Part shown: positions 34,983 to 43,399 of the stretch, one piece after another
Layout of the letters: the number at the start of each line of letters is the position of its first letter
Numbering within the stretch: position 1 is the first letter of the stretch
Origin: Euzebya pacifica
GTDB taxonomy: Bacteria; Actinomycetota; Nitriliruptoria; Euzebyales; Euzebyaceae
Direction: 5' to 3'
Assembly (NCBI RefSeq): GCF_003344865.1
Contig: NZ_CP031165.1
Location: 4,345,910 to 4,409,909 of the forward strand
Length of the DNA: 64,000 nucleotides
Notes under the pieces: generated by a model
The model's database searches: none
The model's input: the letters and a program-made list of their open reading frames with translations, nothing else
Told to the model about the DNA's origin: nothing
Made by a program: the position numbers and the translations under genes

Positions 34983-35831
34983 ATGCAGTCGAGACGGACC
35001 GGACCGGGAGCCTTCGCCCTGCGTCATCTGCTGCCCGGTCTGCTGGCCGGGCTGTTCGTCGTCCCCCTCGTCGCCATGGTGATGGGCAGCCTGCGCCCCC
35101 TCGGCGCGCCGCCGCCCGGCGGGGTCGAGTTCGTGCCGCCAGGGGCGACGTTGCGGGCATACGGGCTCCTCAACGACCTGCTTCCGGTCACCACGTACCT
35201 GCGCAACTCCGTCGTCGTGGCGCTGGTCGCGGTCCCGCTCAGCGTTGTGGTCGCCTCGTGGGCCGGCTTCGGCATCCGGCTGCTCGGTGACCGCGCCAAG
35301 CGGATGGCCGTCCTCGCGAGCCTGCTGGTCATGCTCGTCCCGGCGAGCGCACTGTGGGCCACCCGCTTCCGGGTCTACGCCTGGTTCGACCTCATCGGAT
35401 CGGTCCTGCCGCTGATCGCCCCGGCGTTGCTCGGCACGACCCCGTTCCTCGTCCTCGTCTACGCCTGGGCCTTCCACGGCATCAGCGACTCCCAGCTGCA
35501 CGCGGCCCGGTTGGAGGGGGCGTCAGCGTGGACGATCTGGCGACGGATCGCGATGCCGCAGGTTCGCACCGCGACCCTTGCCGTGGCCATACTGGCGTTC
35601 ACGTTCCACTGGGGGAACTTCGTGGACGCCCTGCTGTACCTGCGCGGGCAGGAGAACTACACACTTCCGCTGGGCCTGGACACCCTCAAGCTGCTGCGGC
35701 CGACGGAGTTCCCGCTCCTCATGGCCGGCGCGGTCGTCTTCAGCCTTCCGAGCGTCGGCGTCTTCCTCCTGGCCCACCGGCTGTTCGACGACAACCCCCT
35801 CGACACCCTGAGAAAGGGAACCTCCTCGTGA
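34983..35831 (+). CDS. Carbohydrate ABC transporter permease (MalG-like)
   Basis: A 282-residue inner-membrane permease with six TM segments. The cytoplasmic EAA loop that docks the ATPase reads EGASAWTIWRRIAMPQV (about 180-196), and the N-terminal LRHLLPGLLAGLFVVPLVAM fits the MalG/UgpE branch. It would form a heterodimer with the second permease at 38231. The operon order is permease, binding protein, ATPase, permease. Its stop overlaps the GTG of the binding-protein gene by 4 bp. Confidence 0.9.
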   Translation: MQSRRTGPGAFALRHLLPGLLAGLFVVPLVAMVMGSLRPLGAPPPGGVEFVPPGATLRAYGLLNDLLPVTTYLRNSVVVALVAVPLSVVVASWAGFGIRLLGDRAKRMAVLASLLVMLVPASALWATRFRVYAWFDLIGSVLPLIAPALLGTTPFLVLVYAWAFHGISDSQLHAARLEGASAWTIWRRIAMPQVRTATLAVAILAFTFHWGNFVDALLYLRGQENYTLPLGLDTLKLLRPTEFPLLMAGAVVFSLPSVGVFLLAHRLFDDNPLDTLRKGTSS

Positions 35832-37165
35832 CCCTGATGCTGCGCCGGTCGATCGGCCTGATCGCCGTCCTCACCGTCCTGGCCGTCCTGGCGTCTGCCT
35901 GCTCCGGCAGCGACGCCGACGGCACGGCCGGCACCGACCCCACCGACGCGACCGGCACCGCAGACGACCCGGTCGACATCGAGGTCACCCTGTTCGGCGG
36001 TCCGGCCGAGGTGGCCGGGTACCAGTCGTTGGTCGACTCCTTCGAGGCGGCCAACCCCGACATCACGGTGACGCTGAACCCGGTGGCCAAGCAGGACGAC
36101 CTGCTGGCCAACCTCACGACGTCCTTCGCCGGCGGGGCACCACCGGACGTGTTCCTGGTGAACTACCTGAAGTACGGGCAGTTCGCGTCGCAGGGTGTGC
36201 TCGCCGATGTGCAGCCGTTCCTCGACGAGAGCGACGTCATCAGCGTCGAGGAGTTCGCCGAACCGCCGCTGGAGGCCTTCCGCTTCGACGGCGAGACGCT
36301 GACCTGCATGCCGCAGAACATCTCCTCCCTCGAGGTCTACTACAACGTCGATGCCTTCGACGCGGCCGGTCTGGACCACCCGGCGGAGGATTGGACGTGG
36401 GACGACTTCCTGGCCGCCGCGCAGGCGCTGACCGACGCGGAGGAGGGTCGGTACGGCGTCGGCGTCGAGGCCTCGCTGCAGCGCATCGCCCCGTTCGTGT
36501 GGTCCAACGGCGGTGACGTCGTCGACGACCAGCTCGCCCCGACGACGTTGACGCTCGACGAGGGCCCGGCCCGCGAGGCGCTGGACTTCTTCCTCGACCT
36601 GCAGCTCGTGCACGGCGTCGCCCCGCCGGATGCCGAGGAGCAGTCCCTGGAGTTCGAGGAGCGGTTCGTCGCCGGCCAGCTCGGCATGTACCTCAACAGC
36701 CGCAAGTCGGTGCCGTCCCTGCGCGAGGGCATCAGCGACTTCACGTGGGACGTCGGCCCGATGCCGACGGCACCCGGCGGCACACCGGCGACGATCCTGC
36801 ACGGCGATGCCTACTGCATGAGCGCCGACGGCAACACCGAGGCGGCGTGGCGGTTCGTCGAGCACGCCATGACCGCTGACGGGCAGGAGATCCTGGCCGA
36901 GAGCGGACGGACCGTGCCGTCGCGTCTGGACGTCGCCAACTCACCGGTGTTCCTCGAACCCGACGAACCCCCTGCCAGCTCCCGGGTCTTCGTCGACGTG
37001 ATCCCGACCATCCGGTCGCTGCCGCACACCGGCACGTGGTCGCAGATGCAGAACCAGGTCGACTCGATCTTCACCGACGTCTTCTACGGTCGCGTCGATC
37101 GCGAGCAGGGCGTGGCCGACATGATCAGCACCGCCGAGGCGACGTTCGCGCTGGGCGGCAGCTGA
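35828..37165 (+). CDS. Carbohydrate ABC transporter substrate-binding lipoprotein
   Basis: A 445-residue extracellular sugar-binding lipoprotein. The signal peptide ends at a lipobox-like LASAC (Cys near 21), followed by an Asp/Thr-rich linker and the family-1-type binding fold: VTLFGGPAEVAGYQSLVDSF, NLTTSFAGGAPPDVFLVNYL and WSNGGDVVDDQLAPTTLTLD. The last ~70 residues include a helix pair with MISTAEATFALGG. The sugar cannot be predicted. GTG start overlaps the upstream permease stop; an ATG three codons later is possible. Confidence 0.92.
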   Translation: MTLMLRRSIGLIAVLTVLAVLASACSGSDADGTAGTDPTDATGTADDPVDIEVTLFGGPAEVAGYQSLVDSFEAANPDITVTLNPVAKQDDLLANLTTSFAGGAPPDVFLVNYLKYGQFASQGVLADVQPFLDESDVISVEEFAEPPLEAFRFDGETLTCMPQNISSLEVYYNVDAFDAAGLDHPAEDWTWDDFLAAAQALTDAEEGRYGVGVEASLQRIAPFVWSNGGDVVDDQLAPTTLTLDEGPAREALDFFLDLQLVHGVAPPDAEEQSLEFEERFVAGQLGMYLNSRKSVPSLREGISDFTWDVGPMPTAPGGTPATILHGDAYCMSADGNTEAAWRFVEHAMTADGQEILAESGRTVPSRLDVANSPVFLEPDEPPASSRVFVDVIPTIRSLPHTGTWSQMQNQVDSIFTDVFYGRVDREQGVADMISTAEATFALGGS

Positions 37166-37167
37166 TC

Positions 37168-38226
37168 GTGCCGGGCGAGGGCACACGTGCCGGGGTGGCG
37201 TGGCACGACGTCCGCCGGGTGCATCCCGGCCGCCGTGGCCGTCCCGACGTCGTGGCCCTCGACGGGCTGACGCTGGAGGGCCCGCCCGGGGAGCTGCTGG
37301 TCCTCGTGGGCCCGTCCGGGTCGGGCAAGTCCACCGCCCTGCGTGCCCTGGCGGGCATCGAAACGCTGGACGCCGGGTCGGTCCACATCGACGGCGCCGA
37401 CGTCAGCGCGGTGGCCGCCCACGAGCGGGACGTGGCCATGGTGTTCCAGGACCTGGCGCTGTTCCCCCACATGACGGTGGCCGACAACGTCCTGTTCGGC
37501 GCGTCGCTGCGGCGGCTGCCCGAGGCCGAGCAGCGAACCGTGCTGGCCGACGTCGCTGAGCAGCTGGACCTGCAGGACCTGCTCGACCGCCGCCCCTCGG
37601 AGCTGTCCGGTGGGCAGCAGCAGCGCGTCGCCCTGGCCCGTGCGCTGGTCCGCAAGCCGGCGGTGTTCCTGCTCGACGAACCCCTGTCGAACCTGGACGC
37701 CCGCCTGCGCCTGGACGCCCGCACCCGCATCGTCGCCCTGCAGCGGCGGCTGGGCATCACGATGGTGCACGTCACCCACGACCAGACCGAAGCGATGACG
37801 ATGGGCGACCGCATCGCGGTGCTGCGCGACGGCCGCCTCGAGCAGGTCGGTACACCCCGTGAGGTCTACGACGAGCCGGCGACCAGCTTCGTGGCGTCGT
37901 TCCTCGGCATGCCCCCCATGAACCTGTTGCCCGGTTCGGTGCCCCTCGCGGGGGCCGTCCCGCCCGACGCCGCCACCGTGGGTGTCCGCCCCGAGGACCT
38001 GGTGTTCGTCGACGACGGCCCGCTGGCCGGCCGTGTGCTGCAGGTCGAGGACCTCGGCAGCGAGGTCGTGGTCCTGGTCGACACCGACCACGGCATCGTG
38101 CACGTCCGGCGCGGCGTCCGTGAACCGCTGCCCAGCACCTCGTCGGTGACCTTGGGGCTGGCACCCGGGGGCCGTGTCCACCGCTTCGACGCGGACGGCC
38201 TGCGACTGTCGACGGTCGGCGGGTGA
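37168..38226 (+). CDS. Carbohydrate ABC transporter ATP-binding protein (MalK/UgpC-like)
   Basis: A 352-residue ATPase with full ABC motifs: Walker A GPSGSGKST (48-56), Q-loop VFQDLALFP (93-101), signature LSGGQQQ (147-153), Walker B VFLLDEP (167-173), D-loop SNLDAR and H-loop VHVTHDQTEA. A C-terminal TOBE-like regulatory domain (~240-352) with VGVRPEDLVFVDDG is typical of MalK/UgpC. It starts 2 bp after the binding-protein stop, with GTG. It drives the permease pair at both ends of the operon. Confidence 0.94.
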   Translation: MPGEGTRAGVAWHDVRRVHPGRRGRPDVVALDGLTLEGPPGELLVLVGPSGSGKSTALRALAGIETLDAGSVHIDGADVSAVAAHERDVAMVFQDLALFPHMTVADNVLFGASLRRLPEAEQRTVLADVAEQLDLQDLLDRRPSELSGGQQQRVALARALVRKPAVFLLDEPLSNLDARLRLDARTRIVALQRRLGITMVHVTHDQTEAMTMGDRIAVLRDGRLEQVGTPREVYDEPATSFVASFLGMPPMNLLPGSVPLAGAVPPDAATVGVRPEDLVFVDDGPLAGRVLQVEDLGSEVVVLVDTDHGIVHVRRGVREPLPSTSSVTLGLAPGGRVHRFDADGLRLSTVGG

Positions 38227-38230
38227 TCCG

Positions 38231-39091
38231 GTGATCGCAGGCGCTCGGCGGTTCCTGGCCCCGTACGCCCTGGGCGTGGTGCTGCTGGTCCTCGTCCCGG
38301 CCGGTCTGACGTTCGCCTACGCCTTCACCAACGCCACCGGCCTGAACGAACCCTCCTTCACAGGGCTGGCCAACGTCTCCCGGATGCGGGCCGACCCGTT
38401 CCTCCCCGCCTCGATCCGGGCGTCGTTGGTGCACGTCGGCATCGCCGTCCCGCTTCGCCTGCTGGTCGCCGTCACCCTCGGGTTGGTGCTTGCGGCGCAG
38501 CGACGAGGGGCGCGCTGGTACCGCGTCGCGGTGTACGTCCCGACCGTGATGCCCGACATGGCCATGGCCCTGCTCGCGCTGTGGGCGTTCAACCCGCTGT
38601 ACGGCCCGGTGAACCAGGTCCTCGGCGCGTTCGGGCTGCCCGAGCCGGTCTGGTTGTCCACCCCGTGGGGAGCCCGGTGGGCCGTCGTCGTGATGCTGCT
38701 GTTCCCGATCGGCGAGGCCTTCCTCGTCGTCCTCGCGATGCGTCGCCGCATTCCCTCGTCGTTGTACGACGCCGCCGCGCTGGAGGGCTACGGCCCGTTC
38801 GGGCAGCTGCGTCGGATCACCCTGCCCCTTCTCGCCCCGGTCCTGGTGCTGCTCGCCGTGCGGGACGTCATCCTGACCTTGCAGGTCAACTTCGTGCCGG
38901 CCTACCTGCTGACCGACGGCGGGCCGGGCAACGCCACCCGGTACCTGCCGGTCTACATCTACGACCAGGCGTTCGAGTTCTCGGGCTTCGGGTACGCCGC
39001 CCTGCTGACGATCTCGCTGATGCTGCTGAGCACCCTCCTGGTGGGCTTGATGGTGGTGCTCGCCCGCCGCTGGGGGCTACTTCGTCGGTGA
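38231..39091 (+). CDS. Carbohydrate ABC transporter permease (MalF/UgpA-like)
   Basis: A 286-residue six-TM permease. It starts RRFLAPYALGVVLLVLVPAG, has the YRVAVYVPTVMPDMAMALLA loop, and the EAA motif DAAALEGYGPFGQLRRITLP (~186-205) for the ATPase. LQVNFVPAYLLTDGGPGNAT is characteristic of MalF/UgpA-type permeases. It completes the importer with the genes at 34983-38226. Its last 15 bases overlap the 3' end of the antisense HTH/acidic gene. Confidence 0.91.
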   Translation: MIAGARRFLAPYALGVVLLVLVPAGLTFAYAFTNATGLNEPSFTGLANVSRMRADPFLPASIRASLVHVGIAVPLRLLVAVTLGLVLAAQRRGARWYRVAVYVPTVMPDMAMALLALWAFNPLYGPVNQVLGAFGLPEPVWLSTPWGARWAVVVMLLFPIGEAFLVVLAMRRRIPSSLYDAAALEGYGPFGQLRRITLPLLAPVLVLLAVRDVILTLQVNFVPAYLLTDGGPGNATRYLPVYIYDQAFEFSGFGYAALLTISLMLLSTLLVGLMVVLARRWGLLRR

Positions 39092-39970
39092 CCCGGTGGG
39101 CGTCACGGTGACGTCGTCGGTCTCCCCAGCAGTGCCGGCGTCGGGTTCCTCGTCGGTGGCAGCATCAATGTCGGGACCCTCGGCCCCCGTGTCGTGCCCC
39201 TTGGGCTGGTCGACCGGTGGGGGACTGCTGCCCGCGCGCACGAAGGCCATGCCCCCGAACACCAGCCCGAAGATGACGGCCACGAACACGAACGGGTCGA
39301 TGCCCTGCATCGCGAGGATCTGCTGGCCGGCGTCGGACGTGGCGACCAGTCCCAGCCCACCGATCGCCCCGACGGCAGCCACGGTGCCGATGATCGCCCC
39401 CCAGGGCCGGCGGCGTGGGGCCACCAGGACCGGCGGCGGCCCGGCTGCCGTGCGGTCCTCGTCCGGTGCCGGCGCGAGCGACTCGGGAGCCTGCAGCGGC
39501 ACGCCCGGCAGCTCGACCGTGCGGTCCAGCGGGGCGGCATCCAGCGATTCGGGGTCGGGGTCGGGTTCGGGTTCGGGGTCGGGGTCGGGGTCGGACTCGG
39601 GGTCGGGCTCGGACTCGGACTCGGGCTCGGACTCGGACTCGGGTTCGTCGTGGTCAGCCCCGTCGTGGTCAGCCCACGCGCGGTCGACCGCGTCGATGAC
39701 GGCCGACTCCTCGATGCCCAGGATCGCCGAGACGTCGACGGCATCGAGTCCCACCTCCTCGACCAGAACCACGGCTTCGGACTCCAGCGTCACCCGCGGG
39801 TCCGGCTCGACCTCCATGTGCGCCAGCACGAACAGCTCGAGCGGATCGCTCGCCTCGATCTCCAGCCCCATCAGGGCGATGGAGTCCAGGGCAGGTTCGA
39901 CTCGTTCCTCGGGCAGGAAGACCCGGAGGAACGCGCGAAGCTCCGCCTCTGGCATGTGCACGTCGCCCAT
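39077..39970 (-). CDS. Membrane protein with HTH-like N-terminus and acidic Glu/Asp/Pro/Ser repeat
   Basis: A ~297-residue protein I cannot name. Residues 1-110 are soluble; VDVSAILGIEESAVIDAVDR (about 85-104) looks like a helix-turn-helix or sigma-region-4-like helix pair. A ~35-residue run of Ser-Glu/Asp-Pro dipeptides follows, then a TM helix (WGAIIGTVAAVGAIGGLGLV), a second one (FVFVAVIFGLVFGGMAFV) and an acidic tail. The layout suggests a membrane-tethered regulator or scaffold. An internal ATG at 39955 is an alternative start. Divergent from the thioesterase. Confidence 0.65.
   Translation of the reverse strand: MGDVHMPEAELRAFLRVFLPEERVEPALDSIALMGLEIEASDPLELFVLAHMEVEPDPRVTLESEAVVLVEEVGLDAVDVSAILGIEESAVIDAVDRAWADHDGADHDEPESESEPESESEPDPESDPDPDPEPEPDPDPESLDAAPLDRTVELPGVPLQAPESLAPAPDEDRTAAGPPPVLVAPRRRPWGAIIGTVAAVGAIGGLGLVATSDAGQQILAMQGIDPFVFVAVIFGLVFGGMAFVRAGSSPPPVDQPKGHDTGAEGPDIDAATDEEPDAGTAGETDDVTVTPTGSPTK
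39550..39648 (-). repeat. Hexanucleotide low-complexity run (in-gene)
   Basis: About 100 bases of ggggtc/ggactc-type hexamers encoding the Glu/Asp-Pro/Ser dipeptide spacer of the overlapping membrane protein. Such runs change length easily by slippage in 6-bp, in-frame steps. Confidence 0.85.
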
Positions 39971-40052
39971 CTTCTCGTGTCCATCCCGACCCGAGCTCCA
40001 GCGACCCCCGTCGACGGTCCGAGGCCACCGACGACTATCGTCACGGCCAACC

Positions 40053-40541
40053 ATGGACACACCACCACCGATCGAGTCACGCCCAACGTTCCCCGACGAC
40101 CTGGCCGACGTCCGCGCCGACCTGCACGAGCTGTTCGTCGCCACGCCGATGTACGCCACGATGGGCATCTCCCTCGACCGCTGGGGCCCCGGGTGGGCAC
40201 AGCTGTCGATGGCCCCCACGGCTGCCACCGGCAACCTGGCCGGAAGCGTGCACGGGGGTGCGGCCTTCACCCTTGCCGACGCCGCGTTCGAGGTGGCCTG
40301 CAACTCGTGGGGTCGCCTGGCGGTGGCGCTGGAGACCACCTGCCACTACCACCGCCCCCTCGAGATCGGTCGGGTCGCCCGTGCCGACGGCTGGGAGGTG
40401 TCCCGCGGCGGCCGCACGGCCACCTACCGGCTGCAGGTCACCGACGATGACGGCACAGTGCTCATCAGTTACCTTGCCCTCGCCTACCGCACGTCCCGTT
40501 ACCACGTGGATGTCGACCGCCTTCCCGAGGGCTGGGGATGA
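40053..40541 (+). CDS. PaaI-family hotdog thioesterase
   Basis: A 162-residue hotdog-fold thioesterase of the PaaI group, which hydrolyses acyl- or phenylacetyl-CoA type thioesters. The active-site segment is NLAGSVHGGAAFTLADAAFE, with the HGG-x-x-x-x-LAD pattern. The family's VALETTCHYHRP strand and DDGTVLISYLALAYRT finish follow. Cytoplasmic. It stands between the acidic membrane protein and the sigma factor and shows no pathway context. Confidence 0.88.
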   Translation: MDTPPPIESRPTFPDDLADVRADLHELFVATPMYATMGISLDRWGPGWAQLSMAPTAATGNLAGSVHGGAAFTLADAAFEVACNSWGRLAVALETTCHYHRPLEIGRVARADGWEVSRGGRTATYRLQVTDDDGTVLISYLALAYRTSRYHVDVDRLPEGWG

Positions 40542-40623
40542 CCGACCCGAGCACGATCCCACCGATCGTGGACACCGGGGGAACTTCGCGGCCCCTTCCT
40601 GCGACCCATGGAGTGATCACCCG

Positions 40624-41202
40624 ATGACCAGGGAGGAGTTCGATGCGACGGCTGACGCGCTCGCCACACGTGCCCGCAAGGGTGACGCCGACGCGTTCGA
40701 TGACCTGTGTCGCCTCCTCCGGGACGACGTGTGGCGGTACTGCTACGCACTCCTCCGCGACCGTGAGCAGGCGTTCGATGCGTCGCAGGACACGTTCCTG
40801 CGGTGCGTCAGGGCCATCCCGAAGTGGCGCGGCGACGCCCCGGTGCGGGTCTTCGTGTTGGTCCTGGCCCGCCGAGCCGTCGCCGACCTCATCCGCAGCG
40901 AGCAGCGTCGGCGCCGCATCGCCGATGTGGCCGTCGAACCGGTCGTCACGGTGCCACAGCACACGGGGACGATCGAGGTGGCGGAGCTCATCAACCAGCT
41001 CGCCGAGGACCAGCGGCAGGCCTTCGTGCTGACCCAGGTGATCGGGCTGCCCTACGAGGACGCCGCGGACGTCGAAGGTGTTGCCGTGGGCACCATCCGG
41101 TCGCGGGTGTTCCGAGCCCGTGAACGGCTCACCGACGCCATCGCCGCGGCCGAAGCCGAGGCCGACCGAACGACCACCGACGACTCCCAGGAAAGGATGT
41201 GA
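40624..41202 (+). CDS. ECF-type sigma-70 family RNA polymerase sigma factor
   Basis: A 192-residue ECF sigma factor. Region 2 spans ~22-90 (DDVWRYCYALLRDREQAFDA, SQDTFLRCVRAIPKWRG, ARRAVADLIRSEQRR) and region 4 ~118-172 (LINQLAEDQRQAFVLTQVIG, LPYEDAADVEGVAVGTIRSR). Its stop overlaps the GTG of a membrane-protein gene by 4 bp, the usual position for an anti-sigma factor. Target promoters cannot be read from this window. Confidence 0.92.
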   Translation: MTREEFDATADALATRARKGDADAFDDLCRLLRDDVWRYCYALLRDREQAFDASQDTFLRCVRAIPKWRGDAPVRVFVLVLARRAVADLIRSEQRRRRIADVAVEPVVTVPQHTGTIEVAELINQLAEDQRQAFVLTQVIGLPYEDAADVEGVAVGTIRSRVFRARERLTDAIAAAEAEADRTTTDDSQERM

Positions 41203-41678
41203 CCGCCATGGACGACATGCGGTTGGAGGAGATCAGCCGTGCCTACCGCTCCCAGCTGGGCGAGGCACCCCCTGCGGTGACCGACGCCGCCGTGACCGCC
41301 TTCCGGGCACAGGTCCGCCAGCGTGCATGGACCGGCGCGAGGGTCGTGCTGGTGTTGGCCGGGGCGATCGGCCTGCTGCTGGAGCTACCGGTGATCCTCG
41401 GTGGTGCCGCCCACACGTCACAGGACGTCGCGGTGCTGCACACGGCCCTGTCGATCGGGTTCCTGATCGCGGCGTGGCGACCCGAGCGGTATGCACGCGG
41501 CATGGTGCCCGTCGCGCTGGCCGCGGCGGTGCTGCTGGTCCTGCCGGCAGCCAGCGACACACCCGCGGCGGTCGACAACGGTGTGGCAGAGCTCTCGCAC
41601 CTGCCGGTCCTGGCCGGGGCAGCTGCGTTGGCCCTCGGCGGCTGGATGACGCCTGCCCGGCGGCATCGGCGGGCCTGA
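41199..41678 (+). CDS. Membrane protein, putative anti-sigma partner
   Basis: A 159-residue protein with a ~45-residue cytoplasmic N-terminus and four predicted TM helices (about 48-66, 77-93, 101-118, 131-147). It has no HxxxCxxC zinc anti-sigma motif. It is translationally coupled to the ECF sigma gene by a 4-bp overlap, which is the main evidence for an anti-sigma or sensor role. An ATG three codons in (41208) is also possible. A 13-bp hairpin follows. Confidence 0.65.
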   Translation: MTAMDDMRLEEISRAYRSQLGEAPPAVTDAAVTAFRAQVRQRAWTGARVVLVLAGAIGLLLELPVILGGAAHTSQDVAVLHTALSIGFLIAAWRPERYARGMVPVALAAAVLLVLPAASDTPAAVDNGVAELSHLPVLAGAAALALGGWMTPARRHRRA

Positions 41679-41694
41679 CGCCCCCAGCTCTCGA

Positions 41695-41735
41695 CGAACG
41701 GCCGACCTCCCGATGCGGGCGGGGTCGGCCGTTCG
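41695..41735 (+). terminator. Hairpin after the sigma factor operon
   Basis: A 13-bp perfect stem (cgaacggccgacc / ggtcggccgttcg) with a 15-base loop, 17 bp after the membrane-protein stop and just before the DUF3105 gene. No strong U-tract. Confidence 0.65.
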
Positions 41736-41747
41736 CGTTACGGTCGA

Positions 41748-42311
41748 GTGGTGCGTCCGTACCGTTGCCCCTCCTCCACGCGTTGGCCGGCCCACCGGGC
41801 GTCGGCAGCAGCCGTTGCCGTGCTGGCCGTCCTCAGCGGCGGGTGCGGTGGTGAACCCTCCCCCGCGGGCGTGCCGGCGGCCACTGCCAGCTGCGGCGAG
41901 GTGGACTTCCCGCCCGTGCAGTTCGGCAGCCACCTGATCGGCGATGCGGCCCCGCCGGTGGCCTACAGCTCGGTGCCGCCCACGAGCGGCTGGCACACCT
42001 CGGGGGCCCCGCCCATCGGTGTGCACGAGTCCCCACCCGGCCTGTCGGAACCACAGCAGGTCGCCACCCTCGAGGCCGGCGGAGTCGTCATCACCCACGG
42101 CCCGCTGGAGGAGTCGACCCGCGCGGACCTGGTCGAAGCCGTCGAGGCACGCTGGGCCGACCGGACCGTCGTCACGCCCTACGCCGAGCTCTCCGACGGG
42201 GCGGTGGCCCTCACGTCCTGGGGCGCATTGCAGCACTGCACCGATGTGGACCTGACGGCCATCGAGGCGTTCGTCGCCACCTACGCCGAGCCCATCGAGT
42301 CCCACGGCTGA
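41748..42311 (+). CDS. DUF3105 domain-containing exported protein
   Basis: A ~187-residue exported protein of the DUF3105 family. The N-terminus has a TM/lipoprotein-like signal ending near VLSGGCGG. Family parts: SSVPPTSGWHTSGAPPIGVH, VATLEAGGVVITHGPL and ALTSWGALQHC near the C-terminus. DUF3105 members are small periplasmic or surface proteins of unknown role. Two GTG codons in a row (41748, 41751) can start it. The region after the gene has a terminator-type hairpin. Confidence 0.82.
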   Translation: MVRPYRCPSSTRWPAHRASAAAVAVLAVLSGGCGGEPSPAGVPAATASCGEVDFPPVQFGSHLIGDAAPPVAYSSVPPTSGWHTSGAPPIGVHESPPGLSEPQQVATLEAGGVVITHGPLEESTRADLVEAVEARWADRTVVTPYAELSDGAVALTSWGALQHCTDVDLTAIEAFVATYAEPIESHG

Positions 42312-42363
42312 GCACGGCAGCGGCGTCACCGAGTACTCCCCGCTCCCATTCCTCCGAACGCAG

Positions 42364-42392
42364 CACAGGCGGCCCTGAGCGGGCCGCCTGTG
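42364..42392. terminator. Bidirectional hairpin
   Basis: A 12-bp perfect stem (cacaggcggccc / gggccgcctgtg) with a 5-base loop, between the convergent DUF3105 and Thr-Pro-rich genes; T-containing sequence gtgtctgttcctg follows on the plus strand. Confidence 0.75.
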
Positions 42393-42412
42393 GTGTCTGT
42401 TCCTGCGTTGGG

Positions 42413-43399
42413 TTACGGCCGGACTGACCGAACCGACCGCTGCATGTCCACCGGTCGCACCGAGCGGGCCGCGGACGGACGGCGGTCCCCGGGGCGCACG
42501 GCGCCGGTGAAGGCGATCGCCTCGGGCACCTCCTCACCGCGGCGACGGAGCACCGCGCCGTAGCAGGCGGCACCGAGGAGGACGAGCAGGGCAAGGGTGG
42601 TTGCGTACCAGGACGGCTGGACGACGCTCAGGCTGGCTGCGGCGACGTTGCGAACGGGCTCTGCCGCGGCCTGCAGGACCGACTGGTCCTCGGCAGTCAC
42701 GGCAACATCGGTCGTACCGGGGACGATCTGCTGGCCGGCCACCATGGGCGCAAGGACCAGCGGCTCACCCGATACGGGATCGGTCAGCGGACGCGCCGCG
42801 GTGCCGAGGGACGGCACGACGCTGACGCCGTAGGTCTCGATCGGCGGGGGGGCGACACCGTTGTCCTCGGCGGCGGCCTCCTCACCCTCGACGGGGGCGC
42901 CTTCCGCGGGCACGCCCTCGCCCTCGGCCGTGACCTCGCCGTCCGCGGGCTGGGGTGCCTGCGGCGCCTCGACGACCTCTTGGGCGTTGCCACCCTCGGC
43001 TTCGACCTCACCGGATCCGCCCTGGGCCCCGTCGTTGCCCGGGTTGGCCGGCTCGTCGCCCTCGCCGTCGGCGAGCTGTTCCTCGAAGTCCTCGAGCATG
43101 TCGGCCAGCGTGGGCTCGCCGTCGTCCTCGCCGAGGGCCGGGGGTGTCGCGCTCGGCGTCGGGGTCGGGGTCGGGGTGGGGGTCGGGGTCGGCGTGGGAG
43201 TCGGCGTCGGTGTCGGTGTCGGGGCAGTCTCGCTCGATGCGCCTGCGGAGCCATCGGGGCGGGCGATCTGGGCTGCGGACGGCGACAACGGCAGCAGCAG
43301 GATGCCGACAACCAGCAACGCCAGCATCAGAGTCGTTCGACGCTCTCCGGCGCCCGTCAGATCGTGCATATGGAGAAGTACCTTCAAACGTTCGGCCAT
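42413..43399 (-). CDS. Surface protein with Thr-Pro run and C-terminal TM anchor
   Basis: A 328-residue protein of unknown family. N-terminal cytoplasmic stretch (1-20), a hydrophobic signal/TM (LMLALLVVGILLLPLSPSAA, ~25-44), then a Thr-Pro dipeptide run (~60-82), an acidic Glu/Gly/Ala-rich region, a folded ~70-residue part with PIETYGVSVVPSLGTAARPL, and a C-terminal TM helix (YATTLALLVLLGAACYGAVL) with a basic tail. GGAGGAG precedes the ATG. The layout is that of a wall-spanning stalk protein; the Thr-Pro run may be glycosylated. Confidence 0.72.
   Translation of the reverse strand: MAERLKVLLHMHDLTGAGERRTTLMLALLVVGILLLPLSPSAAQIARPDGSAGASSETAPTPTPTPTPTPTPTPTPTPTPTPSATPPALGEDDGEPTLADMLEDFEEQLADGEGDEPANPGNDGAQGGSGEVEAEGGNAQEVVEAPQAPQPADGEVTAEGEGVPAEGAPVEGEEAAAEDNGVAPPPIETYGVSVVPSLGTAARPLTDPVSGEPLVLAPMVAGQQIVPGTTDVAVTAEDQSVLQAAAEPVRNVAAASLSVVQPSWYATTLALLVLLGAACYGAVLRRRGEEVPEAIAFTGAVRPGDRRPSAARSVRPVDMQRSVRSVRP
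43153..43226 (-). repeat. Thr-Pro coding hexamer run (in-gene)
   Basis: About 74 bases of ggggtc/ggcgtc-like hexamers on the plus strand, coding on the minus strand for consecutive Thr-Pro dipeptides; prone to in-frame length change. Confidence 0.85.
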
